In this document: positions 34,235 through 49,200 of the stretch, piece by piece | Position numbering within the stretch: the stretch's first letter is position 1 | Layout of the letters: each line of letters begins with the position of its first letter | Assembly: GCF_964204645.1 (NCBI RefSeq) | Contig: NC_134035.1 | Coordinates: 4,960,501 to 5,024,500 of the forward strand | Source of the DNA: Tubulanus polymorphus | Lineage: Eukaryota > Nemertea > Palaeonemertea > Tubulaniformes > Tubulanidae | Reading direction: 5' to 3' | DNA: 64,000 nucleotides | Notes under the pieces: generated by a model | The model's input: only the letters and a program-made list of their open reading frames with translations | Told to the model about the DNA's origin: nothing | The model's database searches: none | Made by a program: the position numbers and the translations under genes

Positions 34235-37200
34235 TCAACTGTTTTTTTCTGTTCTATTGCCAAATATTTTCGACGATATTTTCGACAATTCACCCCGAAT
34301 CGACGCGATAAACGGTGCCGGGGAATCGCCCAATTGCAAGTCGTCACCGTTGTCAGTGGGGACTGGTATATTTGTTGGCGTTGAATTGGGATCGGACTGC
34401 GCCGGTACGGTATCGTTTTCGTCAGTTACCAGAAGGATGCGACCGTCGACCGGTGAAACGGGACGCGAGCTGACGGGTGAATGAATTACGATAGGTGGCG
34501 CTACGGAGCCTCCATCAGCGGGGAATCTATAAAATCGAATGAAACAAATAAATCAAACCGACTTTTTGGAATATGTAGATTGCAACTGTATCCAACTAAA
34601 CGACAATGATTCGACCATATTCAATGATTGTCAAAATTGATTCGAAGATAAATCTCAAAATTAGAACGATGAATTGAGTATGAGAGAAAATCCACAATCA
34701 CAAGGAAAAATATCAAAGATATTTTGACATTTTGACTCAATTTCCAGAGACACTTTTTCATAAGTGCCATCTGTCTATAGAGGTAATTTGTAACTCGAAA
34801 CTGAAACAGTTCATTTCAGAGAACCATCTGAAACACCTAGTGTTAGACCAAACAAGTTAACCGAGGAAAGAACCAACATGGACGATTGATTATTTCAAAA
34901 ATATGAAATTTGAAGGTAAATTCAAAAATTTATCATTGGTCATCATCGCATCCCAGTAGGTTGTGTTTCTCGAAGCAGTGGATGTTTTCTTATTCTCAGC
35001 GCAAAACGATTGATTTAAAAGGTTGACTGAAAATTTCGACAGAGCTTGAAAACACACCTATTATACGGAGGAGTTGATATAAGTTCCGAAGTCATGTTTA
35101 TACTGGTGTATTCATTGATAGAACTGCGACGGGATGTCGGCTGTGAATACGTCGTCAAACTTCTCGGCGATAAATCAGCCGAATGATGCGTTACTGGGGC
35201 CTGAAAATAACCAATTTAATTAATGATAACATTTGCCATAAGCAGTTTTCAGATTATTAAGTTTTCAAAGTTAGAACGAGATATTGTAAAATATGATGCT
35301 GGATGATGGTGCAGTTATAGAATGAGTGTTTTAATCACGTGTAAAATAGACACAGTAGTCCACTATTCTGATATTGAGATTAGCTTCAACAACCGACCTC
35401 ATTCGACATCGAGGTGAGGTGCGCGATTTCATCTCCGGCACGGTAAGGAGTCCACGTTACGTCGCGGTATTCCCGGTCACGGTCACTTCGATGGAAATGC
35501 ATCGGCGTGTGATGCGGTTCCTCTCCTGAAAATAACCCGAGAAAGATTGATTAACACAGATTCTAGGACAATTGCCCCCCCCCCGGACAAATGCCCCCAG
35601 ACAATTGCCCCCTAGGACACTTCTCCCTGGACAAATGCCCCCCCGAATAAAATCCTTTTTGATTTGGATTAACACCACCTAAATACTTCACTTAGAAATT
35701 CATTTGTATATTATTGAATATAGATTTATGAGATATAGAATTACTGATGTTGTGTGCAGATCAAAAACTTTAAATCAGTCCTTGAGTAATTATTATTCAC
35801 TTACCAAATTAAAGGAAACTTAATTAGTCCACTTATTAGTGCATTAGTTAAGGTTGGCTAATTCATTGGAATTAGTCTTAGTGTTACTTTAGCCAATCAA
35901 AAACTTTAAATCATTCCTAGAGTAATTAGCACTAATTAGCTAGAGTTAGTTCGCTTAGTCTAATCAATCAGAAGTAAATACCTGTGTTACTTTAAGATAA
36001 AAAATTTGGGGGGCAATTGTCTGGGGGGCAACTGTCCAGGGGGGGCAGTTGTCCAGGGGGCAATTGTCCTGAGACCATTAACACCAAAAAAGCAAATGCT
36101 TGAATGTTGAAATGCAGCGATGAACTTACTAGGTGTGTGCGCGAATGACTCTGAGTTATATTCCACTTCAGCAACAGATCTGAAACTAGAGTCAAAATAG
36201 AAAATAATACACCCCTAATTGAGGAAACATACTAAAGATGGACTATCGGTACTAAGCCTTGAAATCCTTAGGACTAACGAGTCTGATCAATGCTTACCTT
36301 TCTGAAAATTCTGCTGGTTTGTCCAATTCAGGTGAATGATGCTGTTCTTCTAGCAATCTAAGAAAATAGACGAAACATTGTGCATTGTGAATTACTGCAT
36401 GTATACAGTAGATACATATATATATATATCGAGTTGTATAACAAACCTCGGTGTGATCATTGAAAAAGCCTCGTCCAGTAAATCATGCATTCGTTGTCTG
36501 GCCTGTTCTAAACTTTCATCACCGGTTGCACCACTACGATACGACCTACAAAATCAAAATGGAATTATAAATAAACTCTCCGCCATAACAAGGTTCAGAG
36601 AACTGAATCCTGTACTTTATCCAAGAACTACCGGTAGGCGCAATAAACTCCTGATATACCACCATTCTTTGAAGGTAAACTCTTTACTGTAAAATGGTTT
36701 GTCGCGCGCAACATAATGCCTACAGTATACAATCAACACCTGATATACCGCCTCCTGCTAAACTGCCACCCCCGCCCCATGCCAGGTTTATTTTCGAGAA
36801 CTCATACCTGTATTCTATCATGAAACTAGTCATAAGAAACTCACGATACAGCAACATTCTTTCTATATGCCACCAAAATGACAAATACTGCAACCAGGTT
36901 GAATTTACCTATATCCAGGATCATGCGTGAAAACATCAGGCAGATATTCAGGATCACCCAACACGGCATCAATTTCCCTATCCCTTCGCGGGTTGATCTG
37001 AAATTCAGATTTCACTTTCATAACATCATGAAGTTAATGATTATCAAAATTCTGAACTCCAAAACTCCAAAACCCCAAAAAGAAACCATGGATGATGGAA
37101 ACGCTCAATATCAATTCATAAAACTAATGGCCACAATTCTTAAGCCAGCATAAATCAGTACAAAATGTAAGCAAAATGTTTTGGTCTCTCATTTTAAGAT

Positions 37201-40200
37201 ACATCATCAACATCATCACACAAAATTAGAGTTTTTTTGTGGCACCCCTATCGTTTGGTAGTCACTCAATAAATGATATTAAGTCGATATCCTATATTGT
37301 TCAAATTATGTACACTATCTAATATTTATTGAGAAATAAATTCTTCATTCATTCAAAGCATGTTCAACCGGTTTCATTACATTACTACTTACAGGCAGGT
37401 TTCTGATTGGCTGTGATGTCAAACCCTGACTTGCGAAGATCGGAGGAAGTTCTTCTCTGCGATGTATCATCTCGTCGACTTGTTGCAAGTGACTTGGTGA
37501 CGTTTGTGTCGTCGCATTGTTTTCGAGCCGATGAGAATCTACGCAATAAACAAAGTAACGATCAGTTCACCATGGTATACTGAGTACTACACTATATCCC
37601 ACAACATGCTCACATTATTTTCAATATATGAGAGCTATTCTTAAAGCTAAGAATGTCTAGCGTATATTAGTGAAATGATCATAATAATACTATTTTCTCT
37701 GCTACACTTCACTGCGTTTCAGCAGTTTACACAGGGCAGTTGGAAGGAAAATTTCAGTGGGGCGGCTATTGATTTTATTGATGAACAGATAAAGTACCTG
37801 ATTGCCGCGCAGCTGTATTTCAGCGAGCACCAAATGCGCGAAGCCCAAAAGGGGTCTAGGGGTTCTCCCCCAGAAATTTTTTTATTTTCCAAGCTCCGAG
37901 ATTGATACTGAGTGAATCTGGCTATAAAAATCATGATATTCATTACAAGAGGATATAACATGAAAAAGAATATCTGCCGCCCCCGTTCCGACGGCCCTGT
38001 TACATACCTCAATATCACATTGTATTATTGTGTAATATAATTGATAATTTAATAAAACCTCAGCAGAAATGCTCATTAACAAGATGAGTCTTAACAAGAG
38101 AAAAACTTATTTTATAGAAACTTTTAGACAAAACCTTATTTCCTAGCGGAATCATCATAAAAGAACAATTTAAGAGAGGTACTTTATGTACCTACATCAC
38201 AAAGGAAACTAACTATCTTAACTAAGAGGAAGTCTGTAAATAGGTCTAAGGCCTTCTTTGATGGTAAATAATGATATGAAGTCTTCAGAGACTTTTAAAT
38301 GTTTCAAAGTAATCATACCATCGTCAATGGGAGCGACGGTGCTGCTTCTGCGTCGCCGATTCACTTTCTTCTTCTTCTTTTTAACCGGTGGATGATGATT
38401 ATCTACGATCAGTTCGGCCGCCGATCCGTTCTCGCTGATAACGGTAACTTCATCGCCGCGTGCTGACTCGTTCCAACCGGGCCTAGCGGGAAAAAATGAA
38501 CAGCGTAAGTCGAGATGAAACAAAACCCTACACGAAGAGCCCCACTGACAGATTGTTGTGAAAATAGTTTTTTAAATACCGGGATTTTTTCGATTTATGT
38601 TTGTTCAACGTTTCCCAGTCGAGTTCACGTTCCAGACGATTAGCAATCGATTTAGGGTCGGCCATTTTCTTCGACTGTTCAGCAGATGCCTTGTTCGGTT
38701 TTAGACCTCCTTGAATATCATTCTAAGAGAGACAGAGAGAAAAGACATGGCAATGTTAACGGTACATAAAACTAGGGGTTCAGGGACACCATGCCCACTT
38801 GGGAAGTGGTTCCAAATGCTAAACAATCTAACAATTTCAATATTCAACGCCCCCTGGTGACCATATACAGAATCCAATGACCTTGAAACTCACCACAATC
38901 ATAGAAAATGTCAGCAGCTACGATTTTGTAATTGATTGTGATAACAAAATATGCCTTGTTACCACTTTAATATGGAAATACTAAGTTATTCTACTATTCA
39001 ACGCCCCCTGGTGACCATATTCAAAACCCAATGACCTTGAAACTCACCACAATCATAGAACATGTCACGAACTATAACTTTGTAATCGAACATGGTAACA
39101 AAATATGCCTAGGTACCAATATAATAAGGAAATACTAAGTTATTCTACTATTCAACGCCCCCTGGTGACCATATAGAATAACTAATGGCGTTAAAACTTG
39201 CCACAATCATAGATGATGTCATGAGCTACAACTTTGCAATTGATTGTGGTTACAAAATATGCATTGATACGAATATAATATAGAAATACTAAGATATTGC
39301 ATTATTCAACGCCCCCTGGTGGCCATATACAAAAACCAATGACCTTGAAACTCACCACAGTCATAGAACACGTTATGAGCTACAACTTTCTAAATGATTG
39401 TGGTAACAAAATACGCTTAGGTATCAATATAATGTGGAAAAATTTATACCCACTTATGAATGAGTACTGCTGACACCAAGATGGCCGCCAATTGCGTCAT
39501 AATTGGCTTATGAAAAATACCTGTCTCAGGTATAAAACATCTCTTTCCAAAGAATACCCATCACAAATTGCAATGAGAAATGATAAACCAGTAGGAAGCT
39601 ACAGGACTCAGAATTTGGGCCAAAAGTAACATTTTTGGGCACTAAAAAGGTCATAGGACGGCCATCTCGAGTCTGATCGACCAAATTTTTGTTATGCTGA
39701 TGGGCCCTGGGGGACTTCACATATATCCGAAAGATCAAGGTAATTGATCAAAGCATCTTCAAAATTTCCCTCAAAAAGTTCAAAAATGTGTAAAAAGAGC
39801 TGATTTTGGCGAACAACAATGGCTGCCAGTCGGCCATATTGAATCTGACAGGGCCAGTTTTTGGGCTGAAGATGTGTCTAGGGTAGATACATGTGTAACC
39901 CAAATATCAAGACATTACCTTGAAGCGTCTTCAAAACTTCCCAAAATAACTGGATTCCGTCTACGGACGGACGAACGCTATGATGGACGGATGGACGACG
40001 GACGAAAAGTGAACGCAATAGCCCGCTGGGACTAAAGTCCCAAGTGGGCTAAAAATCGAAATCTAAAATTATTTCGAAATGTTCAACCACTGAAAAATGA
40101 TTATAAATAGAAATCTCAATCAGTGAATGACAGGTTTGCGGCACTAATTTCTTACGGGAATGAATTTGTGTTGATTCGGCGATGAAGAATCAGGTCGTGT

Positions 40201-43200
40201 GGCAGGAGCTTGACGACAGAATCGATAATATATACACAGCGAAATCCAACAGCAGAAGAAAACGACGACAATCGCACCAAAAACGGCTCCGATTATCCAG
40301 AACGGTTTTTCTAGTTCCGGCGTCGGGGTCGGCGTTTTGTAAAAAGCTGTTTAAAAAGAAATGAAAATAGATGGGTGGTAGACAAGGAATGAATGATTGT
40401 CTCATCTTATGTCTATTTCAACTTGCTTGCAAATCAGGTGGCCTAGCTCAGTCATTTTTGGTGGTACATATATGATATAAGTCTTATTAGGACCAGAAAG
40501 GACTGGCAGTTGACCTAATACATTAATTTTTAATCAATTTGAAACTGTATAGAAGGATAATCCAAAAAGTCTTCATTGAAAGGGGTTAAATATAGAAAAT
40601 TGACTCCAAATTAATCTTTTAGGTCAACTGCCAGTCCTTTCTGGCCCTAAGAAGACTTTTATCAGGTATGTACCACCAAAACAGACCGAGCTAGACCACC
40701 TGATATGCTCTCAAGTCAAGTTAAAATAGACGTTAGAAAATACAACTAATAAATCATACGTTCTGCATTGGTGGTAACGACTTCTTGCAACTGTAACGCT
40801 AACTCTTGTTTGGAAAACGTGTTCAAAGCGGCTATCACATCTTTCGCGGGCACGAACGAATTATTATTTGTCTTATTCGCTGTAACGTGAGTAACGATGA
40901 CTTCAGTAGAAACTGAACCTCGACTGACATCGATCAGCTGAAAATTGAGAAACATACATAAATGAATTACACACAACCACGTATACGTTACTTAGTTTTG
41001 TAACAAATAGATGACTCATCTGAATGCTGAGTAGTAGCTTGGATATCACTTCACCCCTCTCTCAACCCTGGAGCTAGTGGCAGAGTGGCGCAGAGTTAGA
41101 GAAATAGGCTAGAGTTTATGATATAAAAGTAGGCTTTTGTAAAGCATTCAGAGGGCTCGATTGCGTGCTGTATGAATCTTAAGTATTACAACTGTACTGC
41201 GAGGCATCTTCATGCTATAGACACCAGTGTGCGCAATGCAAGGCAGGCCTACGGCGAAGGCGAGTGTTCCATCAATATGAGATGATTTCATAAATCTAGC
41301 CAGCGCCAGTGCAGTCTTTATCAACTTCTGCGCTGTAGATGATGTGGTCAAACCACTCTCAACCGCGAAAGATCAAGAGAATTCATACAAATACAATATA
41401 TATATTCATAAACAGAAATCATGCGTATATAAGCTAGTACTAATCTACCATAATAACTACCGGTACTGTATCATTCATTTTAAACTATCGCGTTAGTGGA
41501 GCATATTCTACGGTATACAGAATAGATATATATCGATGAAAGCATTTATTCACGAGAACGAATATTGAGCTGGAAGCATCATTTAGTGTGTTTTATGTAT
41601 ATGTTGTGTGTGTTTTACCTAGATCAATCAATTCAATTCTTCTCATCTGAAAATTATCGACAAGTCAAAAAATGTATGAAATACCGTATATAGATAAGGA
41701 TGTCGGGGCTAATGGTCATAGTATATGAAATAATATCCGGGAATGCCAGTGTTTGGAAACAAAAATTTTAACGAAAATACTGAGACTATCAACAAACTAT
41801 AATAGCACAATTCAGGAAAAAGTAAATGACAGAGAAAAAAGTCACGATTCAAAATTTTAAAGTTGAAAAAATCAGAGCTTCAACTACTGCAAAATCCTTC
41901 TACTCATAAAATCATCAGTAATTTCGGGTTATACCTGAACAGCTAAATCTGCAGATTTTGCAGCACGTTTAACTCGACGAAACGACCTACGAACGCGCAA
42001 ATCTTTTTCACGCAGACGGACGAATCCTGCTGCTATTGCTAAAGCTAATCTTTCTTCCAAAATAGCCTGATAGGTTGCATTATACACAGTCCTCAATCTG
42101 GGCACGCTCAAAACTGAAACGAACACAATAAAGACACAATATATATCTATATCTATTGGTAGAAAGAGTATCACTGTTAACTGGACACCAAATTACACAC
42201 AAAAATGTTTAACTCAAAAGTTTGATTCAGTTGATTTTGGTTGGTTTCTTATTTTCAACGAGTGTTACAATATCAAAAATAGCTATTTCCCTGGAAATGA
42301 GAAAAAAATGTGTAACTTACTTGTATTGACCCAGAAGTTGGAGTATCTTCGGAGCTTACTAACAGTAACCGCTGTAGGATTGACTGAAACAGGTGTTGGT
42401 GGTGACTGGGAAGCTGAGGAAGAGACAGTAGGTGAACCATGTATAGGTGAACTCGTAAAAACAGTGCTTGCCGTAACGACCCCAGAGACCAGTGAGCTAG
42501 TAGGAACATTCATAGTAGACATACCAGAAATACTAGAAAGTGACTTTAAAGATGAAGATATGGTTTGAGTAATAATAATAGATCTAGAAAATGAAATGGT
42601 CACAGATTCAGAAATAGAATCAGTTGGAATAAAAGTTGACAATATACTAGGATTACTTGGTAAAAGAGAACTAACAGGTTTGGTAGAAGAGGGCAATGTT
42701 TGAGTGATGACGATACCACTTGTTGGTGGACCAGTTGTTGATGATAAACTTGGTGGTAGAGAAATAACATGTTTGGTGGAGGAGGAAAATGTTTGAGTGG
42801 TGATTGTACCACTCGTAGATGGATCAGCTATTGATGATAAACTTGTTAAAGGAGAACTGACAGGATTGGTAGAAGAGGACAATGTTTGAGTGACGATGAT
42901 AACACTGGTTGATGGACCAGTTGTTGATGATAGACTTGGTAAAGGAGAACCAACAGGTTTGGTAGAAGAGGACAATGTTTGAGTGACGATGATAACACTG
43001 GTTGATGGACCAGTTGTTGATGATAGACTTGGTAAAGGAGAACCAACAGGTTTGGTAGATGAGGGCAGTGTTTGAGTGGTAATTATACCACTGGTTAATG
43101 GGCCACTTGTTGGTGATAGACTTGGTAAAATAGAACTAACAGGTTTGGTAGGTGAGAGCAATGTTTGAGTGATGATTATACCACTGGTTGATGGACCAGT

Positions 43201-46200
43201 TGCTGATGATATACTTGATATAAGAGAACTAAAAGGTTCAGTAGAAGTGGACAATGTTGGAGTGATAGATATACCACTGGTTGATGGAACAGTTGTTGAT
43301 AGACTTGGCAAAAGAGGACTCACAGGTTTTGTAGAGGAGGACAATGTTTGAGTGATGATTAAACCATTGGTAAGTGGACCAGCTAATGATGATAGACTTG
43401 GTGAAATAGAACTAACAGGTTCGATAGAAGATGACAATGTTTGAGTGGTGATTAAACCACTGGTAAGCGGATAAGTTGATGATGATAGACTTGAGAAAAG
43501 TGAACTAAAAGGTTTGGTAGAAGAGGACAATAATCGAGTGGTAATTATACCACTGGTCGATGGACCAATTGATGATAGACTTGGTAAAATAGAACTAACA
43601 AGATTACTAGAAGAGGGCAGTGTTTGAGTGATGATTAAACCACTGGTTGATGATAGACTGGCTGAAATAGAACTAACAGGTTTGGTAGAAAAGGGCAATG
43701 TTTGAGTGATGATTAAACCACTGGTTGATGGACCAGATGATGATAGACTTGCTGAAATAGAACTAGCAGGTTTGGTAGAAGAGGACAATGTTTGAGTGGT
43801 GATTATACCACTGGTTGATGGACCTATTGCTGATGATAGACTTGATATAAGTGAACTAAAAGGTTCAGTAGAAGCGGACAATGTTTGAGTGAAAAATATA
43901 CCACTGGTTGATGGAAAAGTTGTTGATAGACTTGGTGAATGGGAACTAACAGGTTTGACAGGAGAGGACAATGTTTGAGTGATGATTAAACCACTGGTTA
44001 GTGGATCAGTTGATGATGATGGACTTGATAATAGAGAACTAGTAGGTTTGGTAGAAGAGAATATCTTAGTGGTAATTATACCACTTGTTCGTGGACCAGT
44101 TGCTGAGGGACTTGGTGAAATAGGACTACCAGGGTTGGTAGTAGAGGGCAATGTTTGAGTGATGATTAAACCACTGGTTGATGGACCAGATGATGATGGA
44201 CTTGGTAAAAGAGAACTAACAGGTTTGGTAAATGAGGACAATGTTTGAGTGATGGTTATAACACTGGTTGATGGACCAGTTGATGAAAGACTTTGTGAAA
44301 TAGAACTAGCAGGTTTGGTAGAAGTGAACAATGTTTGAGTGGTGATTAAACCACTGGTTAGTGGATCAGTTGATGATGATGGACTTGATAAAAGAGAAGT
44401 AAAAGGTTTGGTAGAAGAGAATATTTTAGTGGTTATTATACCACTTGTTGGTGGACCAGTTGCTGAGGGACTTGGTAAAATAGGACTACCAGGTTTGGTA
44501 GAAGAGGGCAATGTTTGAGTGGTAATCATACCACTGGTTGATAGAGTTGATGATAGATTTGCTGAAATAGAACTAGCAGGTTTGGTAGAAGTGGACAATG
44601 TTTGAGTGGTGATTATACCACTGGTTGATGGACCTGTTGTTGATGATAGACTTGATATAAGAGAACTAAAAGGTTCAGTAGAAGTGGACAATGTTTGAGT
44701 GAAAAATATATCACTGGTTGATGGAAAAGCTGTTGATAGACTTGGCGAATGAGAACTAACAGGTTTGGCAGAAGAGGACAATGTTTGAGTGATGATTAAA
44801 CCACTGGTTAGTTGATGAGTTGATGATGATTGACGTGATAACAGAGAAGTAAATTGTTTGGTAGAAGAGGAGAATAGTTGATTGGTAATTATACCACTTG
44901 TTAGTGGACCAGTAGGTGATGGACTTGGTAAAATAGGACTACCAGGTTTAGTAGAAGAGGGTAATGTTTGAGTGATGATTAAACCACTGGTTAGTGGATG
45001 AGTTGATGATGATACAGTTGAGAAAAGAGAACTAAAAGGTTTGGTAGAAGAGGACAATAGTTGAGTGGTAATTATACCACTGGTCGATGGACCTGTTGCT
45101 GATGATAGACTTGATATAAGAGAACTAAAAGGTTCACTAGAAGTGGACAATGTTTGAGTGATAAATATACCGCTGGTTGATGGACCAGTTGATGAAAGAC
45201 TTGGTGAAATAGAACTAACAGGTTTGGTAGAAGAGGGCAATATCTGAGTGATGATTAAACCACTGTTTAGTGGAAGAGTTGATGGTGATACACTTGAGAA
45301 AAGAAAACTAAAAGGTTTGGTAGAAGAGGACAATAGTTGAGTGGTAATTACACCACTCGTCGTTGGACCAACTGATGATAGACTTGGTAAAATAGAACTA
45401 ACAAGATTGCTAGAAGAGGGCAGTGTTTGAGTGATGATTAAACCACTGTTTGATGGACCAGTTGATGATAGACTTAATGAAATAGAACTAACAGGTTTGG
45501 TAGAAGAGGACAATGTTTGAGTGGTGATTATACCACTGGTTGATGGAACTGTTGCTGATGATAGACTTGATATAAGAGAACTAAAAGGTTCAGTAGAAGT
45601 GGACAATATTTGAGTGATAAATATACCACTTGTTGATGGAAAAGTTGTTGATAGACTTGGTGAATTGGAATTAACAGGTTTGGCAGGAGAGGACAATGTT
45701 TGAGTGATGATTAAACCACTGGTTAGTGGATGAGTTGATGACGACGGACTTGATAAAAGAGCAGTAAAAGGTTTGGTAGAAGAGGAGAATATTTTAGTGG
45801 TAATCATACCACTTGTTGGTGGACCAGTTGCTGATGGACTTGGTAAAATAGGACTATCAGGTTTCGTAGAAGAGGGCAATGTTTGAGTGGTAATCATATC
45901 ACTGGCTGATGGACCAGTTGATGATGGACTTGGTAAAAAAGAACTAACAGGTTTGGTTAATGAGGATAACGTTTGAGGGATGATAATACCACTGAGTGAT
46001 GAACCAGTTGATGAAAGACTTGGTGAAATAGAACTAACAGGTTTGGTAGAAGAGGATAATGTTTGAGTGGTGATTATTTCACTGGTTGATGGACCATTTG
46101 ATGAAAGACTTGGTGAAATAGAACTAGCAGGTTTGGTAGAAGTGAACAATGTTTGAGTGGTGATTAAACCACTGGTTAGTGGATCAGTTGATGATGATGG

Positions 46201-49200
46201 ACTTGATAAAAGAGAAGTAAAAGGTTTGGTAGAAGAGAATATTTTAGTGGTTATTATACCACTTGTTGGTGGACCAGTTGCTGAGGGACTTGGTAAAATA
46301 GGACTACCAGGTTTGGTAGAAGAGGGCAATGTTTGAGTGATGATTAAACCACTGGTTGATAGAGTTGATGATAGACTTGCTGAAATAGAACTAGCAGGTT
46401 TGGTAGAAGTGGACAATGTTTGAGTGGTGATTATACCTCTGGTTGATGGACCTGTTTTTGATGATAGACTTGATATAAGAGAACTAAAAGGTTCAGTAGA
46501 AATGGACAATGTTTGAGTGATAAATTTATCACTGGTTGATGGAAAAGCTGTTGATAGACTTGGCGAATGAGAACTAACAGGTTTGGCAGAAGAGGACAAT
46601 GTTTGAGTGATGATTAAACCACTGGTTAGTTGATGAGTTGATGATGATTGACGTGATAACAGAGAAGTAAATTGTTTGGCAGAAGAGGAGAATAGTTGAT
46701 TGGTAATTATACCACTTGTTAGTGGACCAGTAGGTGATGGACTTGGTAAAATAGGACTACCAGGTTTAGTAGAAGAGGGCAATGTTTGAGTGATGATTAA
46801 ACCACTGGTTAGTGGATGAGTTGATGATGATACAGTTGAGAAAAGAGAACTAAAAGGTTTGGTAGATGAGGACAATAGTTGAGTGGTAATTATACCACTG
46901 GTCGATGGACCTGTTGCTGATGATAGACTTGATATAAGAGAACTAAAAGGTTCACTAGAAGTGGACAATGTTTGAGTGATAAATATACCGCTGGTTGATG
47001 GACCAGTTGATGAAAGACTTGGTGAAATAGAACTAACAGGTTTGGTAGAAGAGGGCAATATCTGAGTGATGATTAAACCACTGTTTAGTGGATGAGTTGA
47101 TGGTGATACACTTGAGAAAAGAAAACTAGAAGGTTTGGTAGAAGAGGACAATAGTTGAGTGGTAATTACACCACTCGTCGATGGACCAATTGATGATAGA
47201 CTTGGTAAAATAGAACTAACAAGATTGCTAGAAGAGGGCAGTGTTTGAGTGATGATTAAACCACTGTTTGATGGACCAGTTGATGATAGACTTAATGAAA
47301 TAGAACTAACAGGTTTGGTAGAAGAGGACAATAGTTGAGTGGTAATTACACCACTCGTCGATGGACCAATTGATGATAGACTTGGTAAATTAGAACTAAC
47401 AATATTGCTAGAAGAGGGCAGTGTTTGAGTGATGATTAAACCACTGTTTGATGGACCAGTTGACGATAGACTTAATGAAATAGAACTAACAGGTTTGGTA
47501 GAAGAGGACAATGTTTGAGTGGTGATTATACCACTGGTTGATGGAACTGTTGCTGATGATAGACTTGATATAAGAAAACTAGAAGGTTCAGTAGAAGTGG
47601 ACAATGTTTGAGTGATAAATATACCACTTGTTGATGGAAAAGTTGTTGATAGACTTGGTGAATTGGAACTAACAGGTTTGGCAGGAGAGGACAATGTTTG
47701 AGTGATGATTAAACCACTGGTTAGTGGATGAGTTGATGACGACGGACTTGATAAAAGAGCAGTAAAAGGTTTGGTAGAAGAGGAGAATATTTTAGTGGTA
47801 ATCATACCACTTGTTGGTGGACCAGTTGCTGATGGACTTGGTAAAATAGGACTATCAGGTTTCGTAGAAGAGGACAATGTTTGAGTGGTAATCATATCAC
47901 TGGCTGATGGACCAGTTGATGATGGACTTGGTAAAAAAGAACTAACAGGTTTGGTTAATGAGGATAACGTTTGAGGGATGATAATACCACTGAGTGATGA
48001 ACCAGTTGATGAAAGACTTGTTGAAATAGAACTAACAGGTTTGGTAGAAGAGGACAATGTTTGAGTGGTGATTTTACCACTGGTTAGTGGATGAGTTGAT
48101 GATGATACACTTGAGAAAAGAGAACTAAAAGGTTTGGTAAATGAGGACAATGATTGAGTGGTAATTATACCACTGGTCGATGGACCAATTGATGATAGAC
48201 TTGCTGAAATAGAACTAGCAGGTTTGGTGGAAGAGGACAATGTTTGAGTGGTGATTATACCACTGGTTGATGGACCTGTTGCTGATGATAGACTTGATAT
48301 AAGAGAACTAAATGGTTCAGTAGAAGTGGACAATGTTTGAGTGATAAATATACCACTTGTTGATGGAAAAGTTGTTGATAGACTTGGTGAATCGGAACTA
48401 ACAGGTTTGGCAGAAAAGGACAATGTTTGAGTGATGATTAAACCACTGGTTAGTGGATGAGTTGATGACGACGGACTTGATAAAAGAGCAGTAAAAGGTT
48501 TGGTAGAAGAGAATATTTTAGTGGTAATCATACCACTTGTTGGTGGACCAGTCGCTGATGGATTTGGTAAAGTAGGACTATCAGGTTTCGTAGAAAAGGG
48601 CACAGTTTGAGTGGTAAGCATATCACTGGCTGATGGACCAATTGATGGACTTGGTAAAAGAGAACTAACAGGTTTGGTTAATGAGGATAACGTTTGAGTG
48701 ATGATAATACCACTGATTGATGAACCAGTTGATGAAAGACTTGGTGAAATAGAACTAACAGGTTTGGTAGAAGAGGATAATGTTTGAGTGGTGATTATTT
48801 CATTGGTTGATGGACCATTTGATGAAAGACTTGGTGAAATAGAACTAACAGGTTTGGTAAATGAGGACAATGTTTGAGTGATGATTATACCACTGGTTGA
48901 TGGATTAGTTGATGAAAGACTTGTTGAAATAGAACTAACAGGTTTGGTAGAAGAGGACAATGTTTGAGTGTTGATTTTACCTCTGGTCGATGAATCAGTT
49001 GCTGATGATGTACTTGATACAAGAGAACTAAAAGGTTCAGTAGAAGTGGACAATGTTTGAGTGATAAATATACCACTGGTTGATGGAAAAGTTGTTGATA
49101 GACTAGGCGAATGGGAACTAACAGGTTTGGCAGAAGAGGGCAATGTTTGAGTGATGATTAAACCACTGGTAAGAGAATGAGTTGATGATGATACACTTGA

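Noticed and set aside
37675-37905. Plus-strand frame with a signal-like start in an intron of the KIAA1549-like gene
   Set aside because: The stretch resembles repeat-derived sequence, has no matching exons, and lies inside an intron on the opposite strand.
41148-41351. Minus-strand frame of 67 codons between exons 3 and 4 of the KIAA1549-like gene
   Set aside because: The exon 3 to exon 4 join is already in phase without it, and no acceptor and donor pair frames it convincingly.
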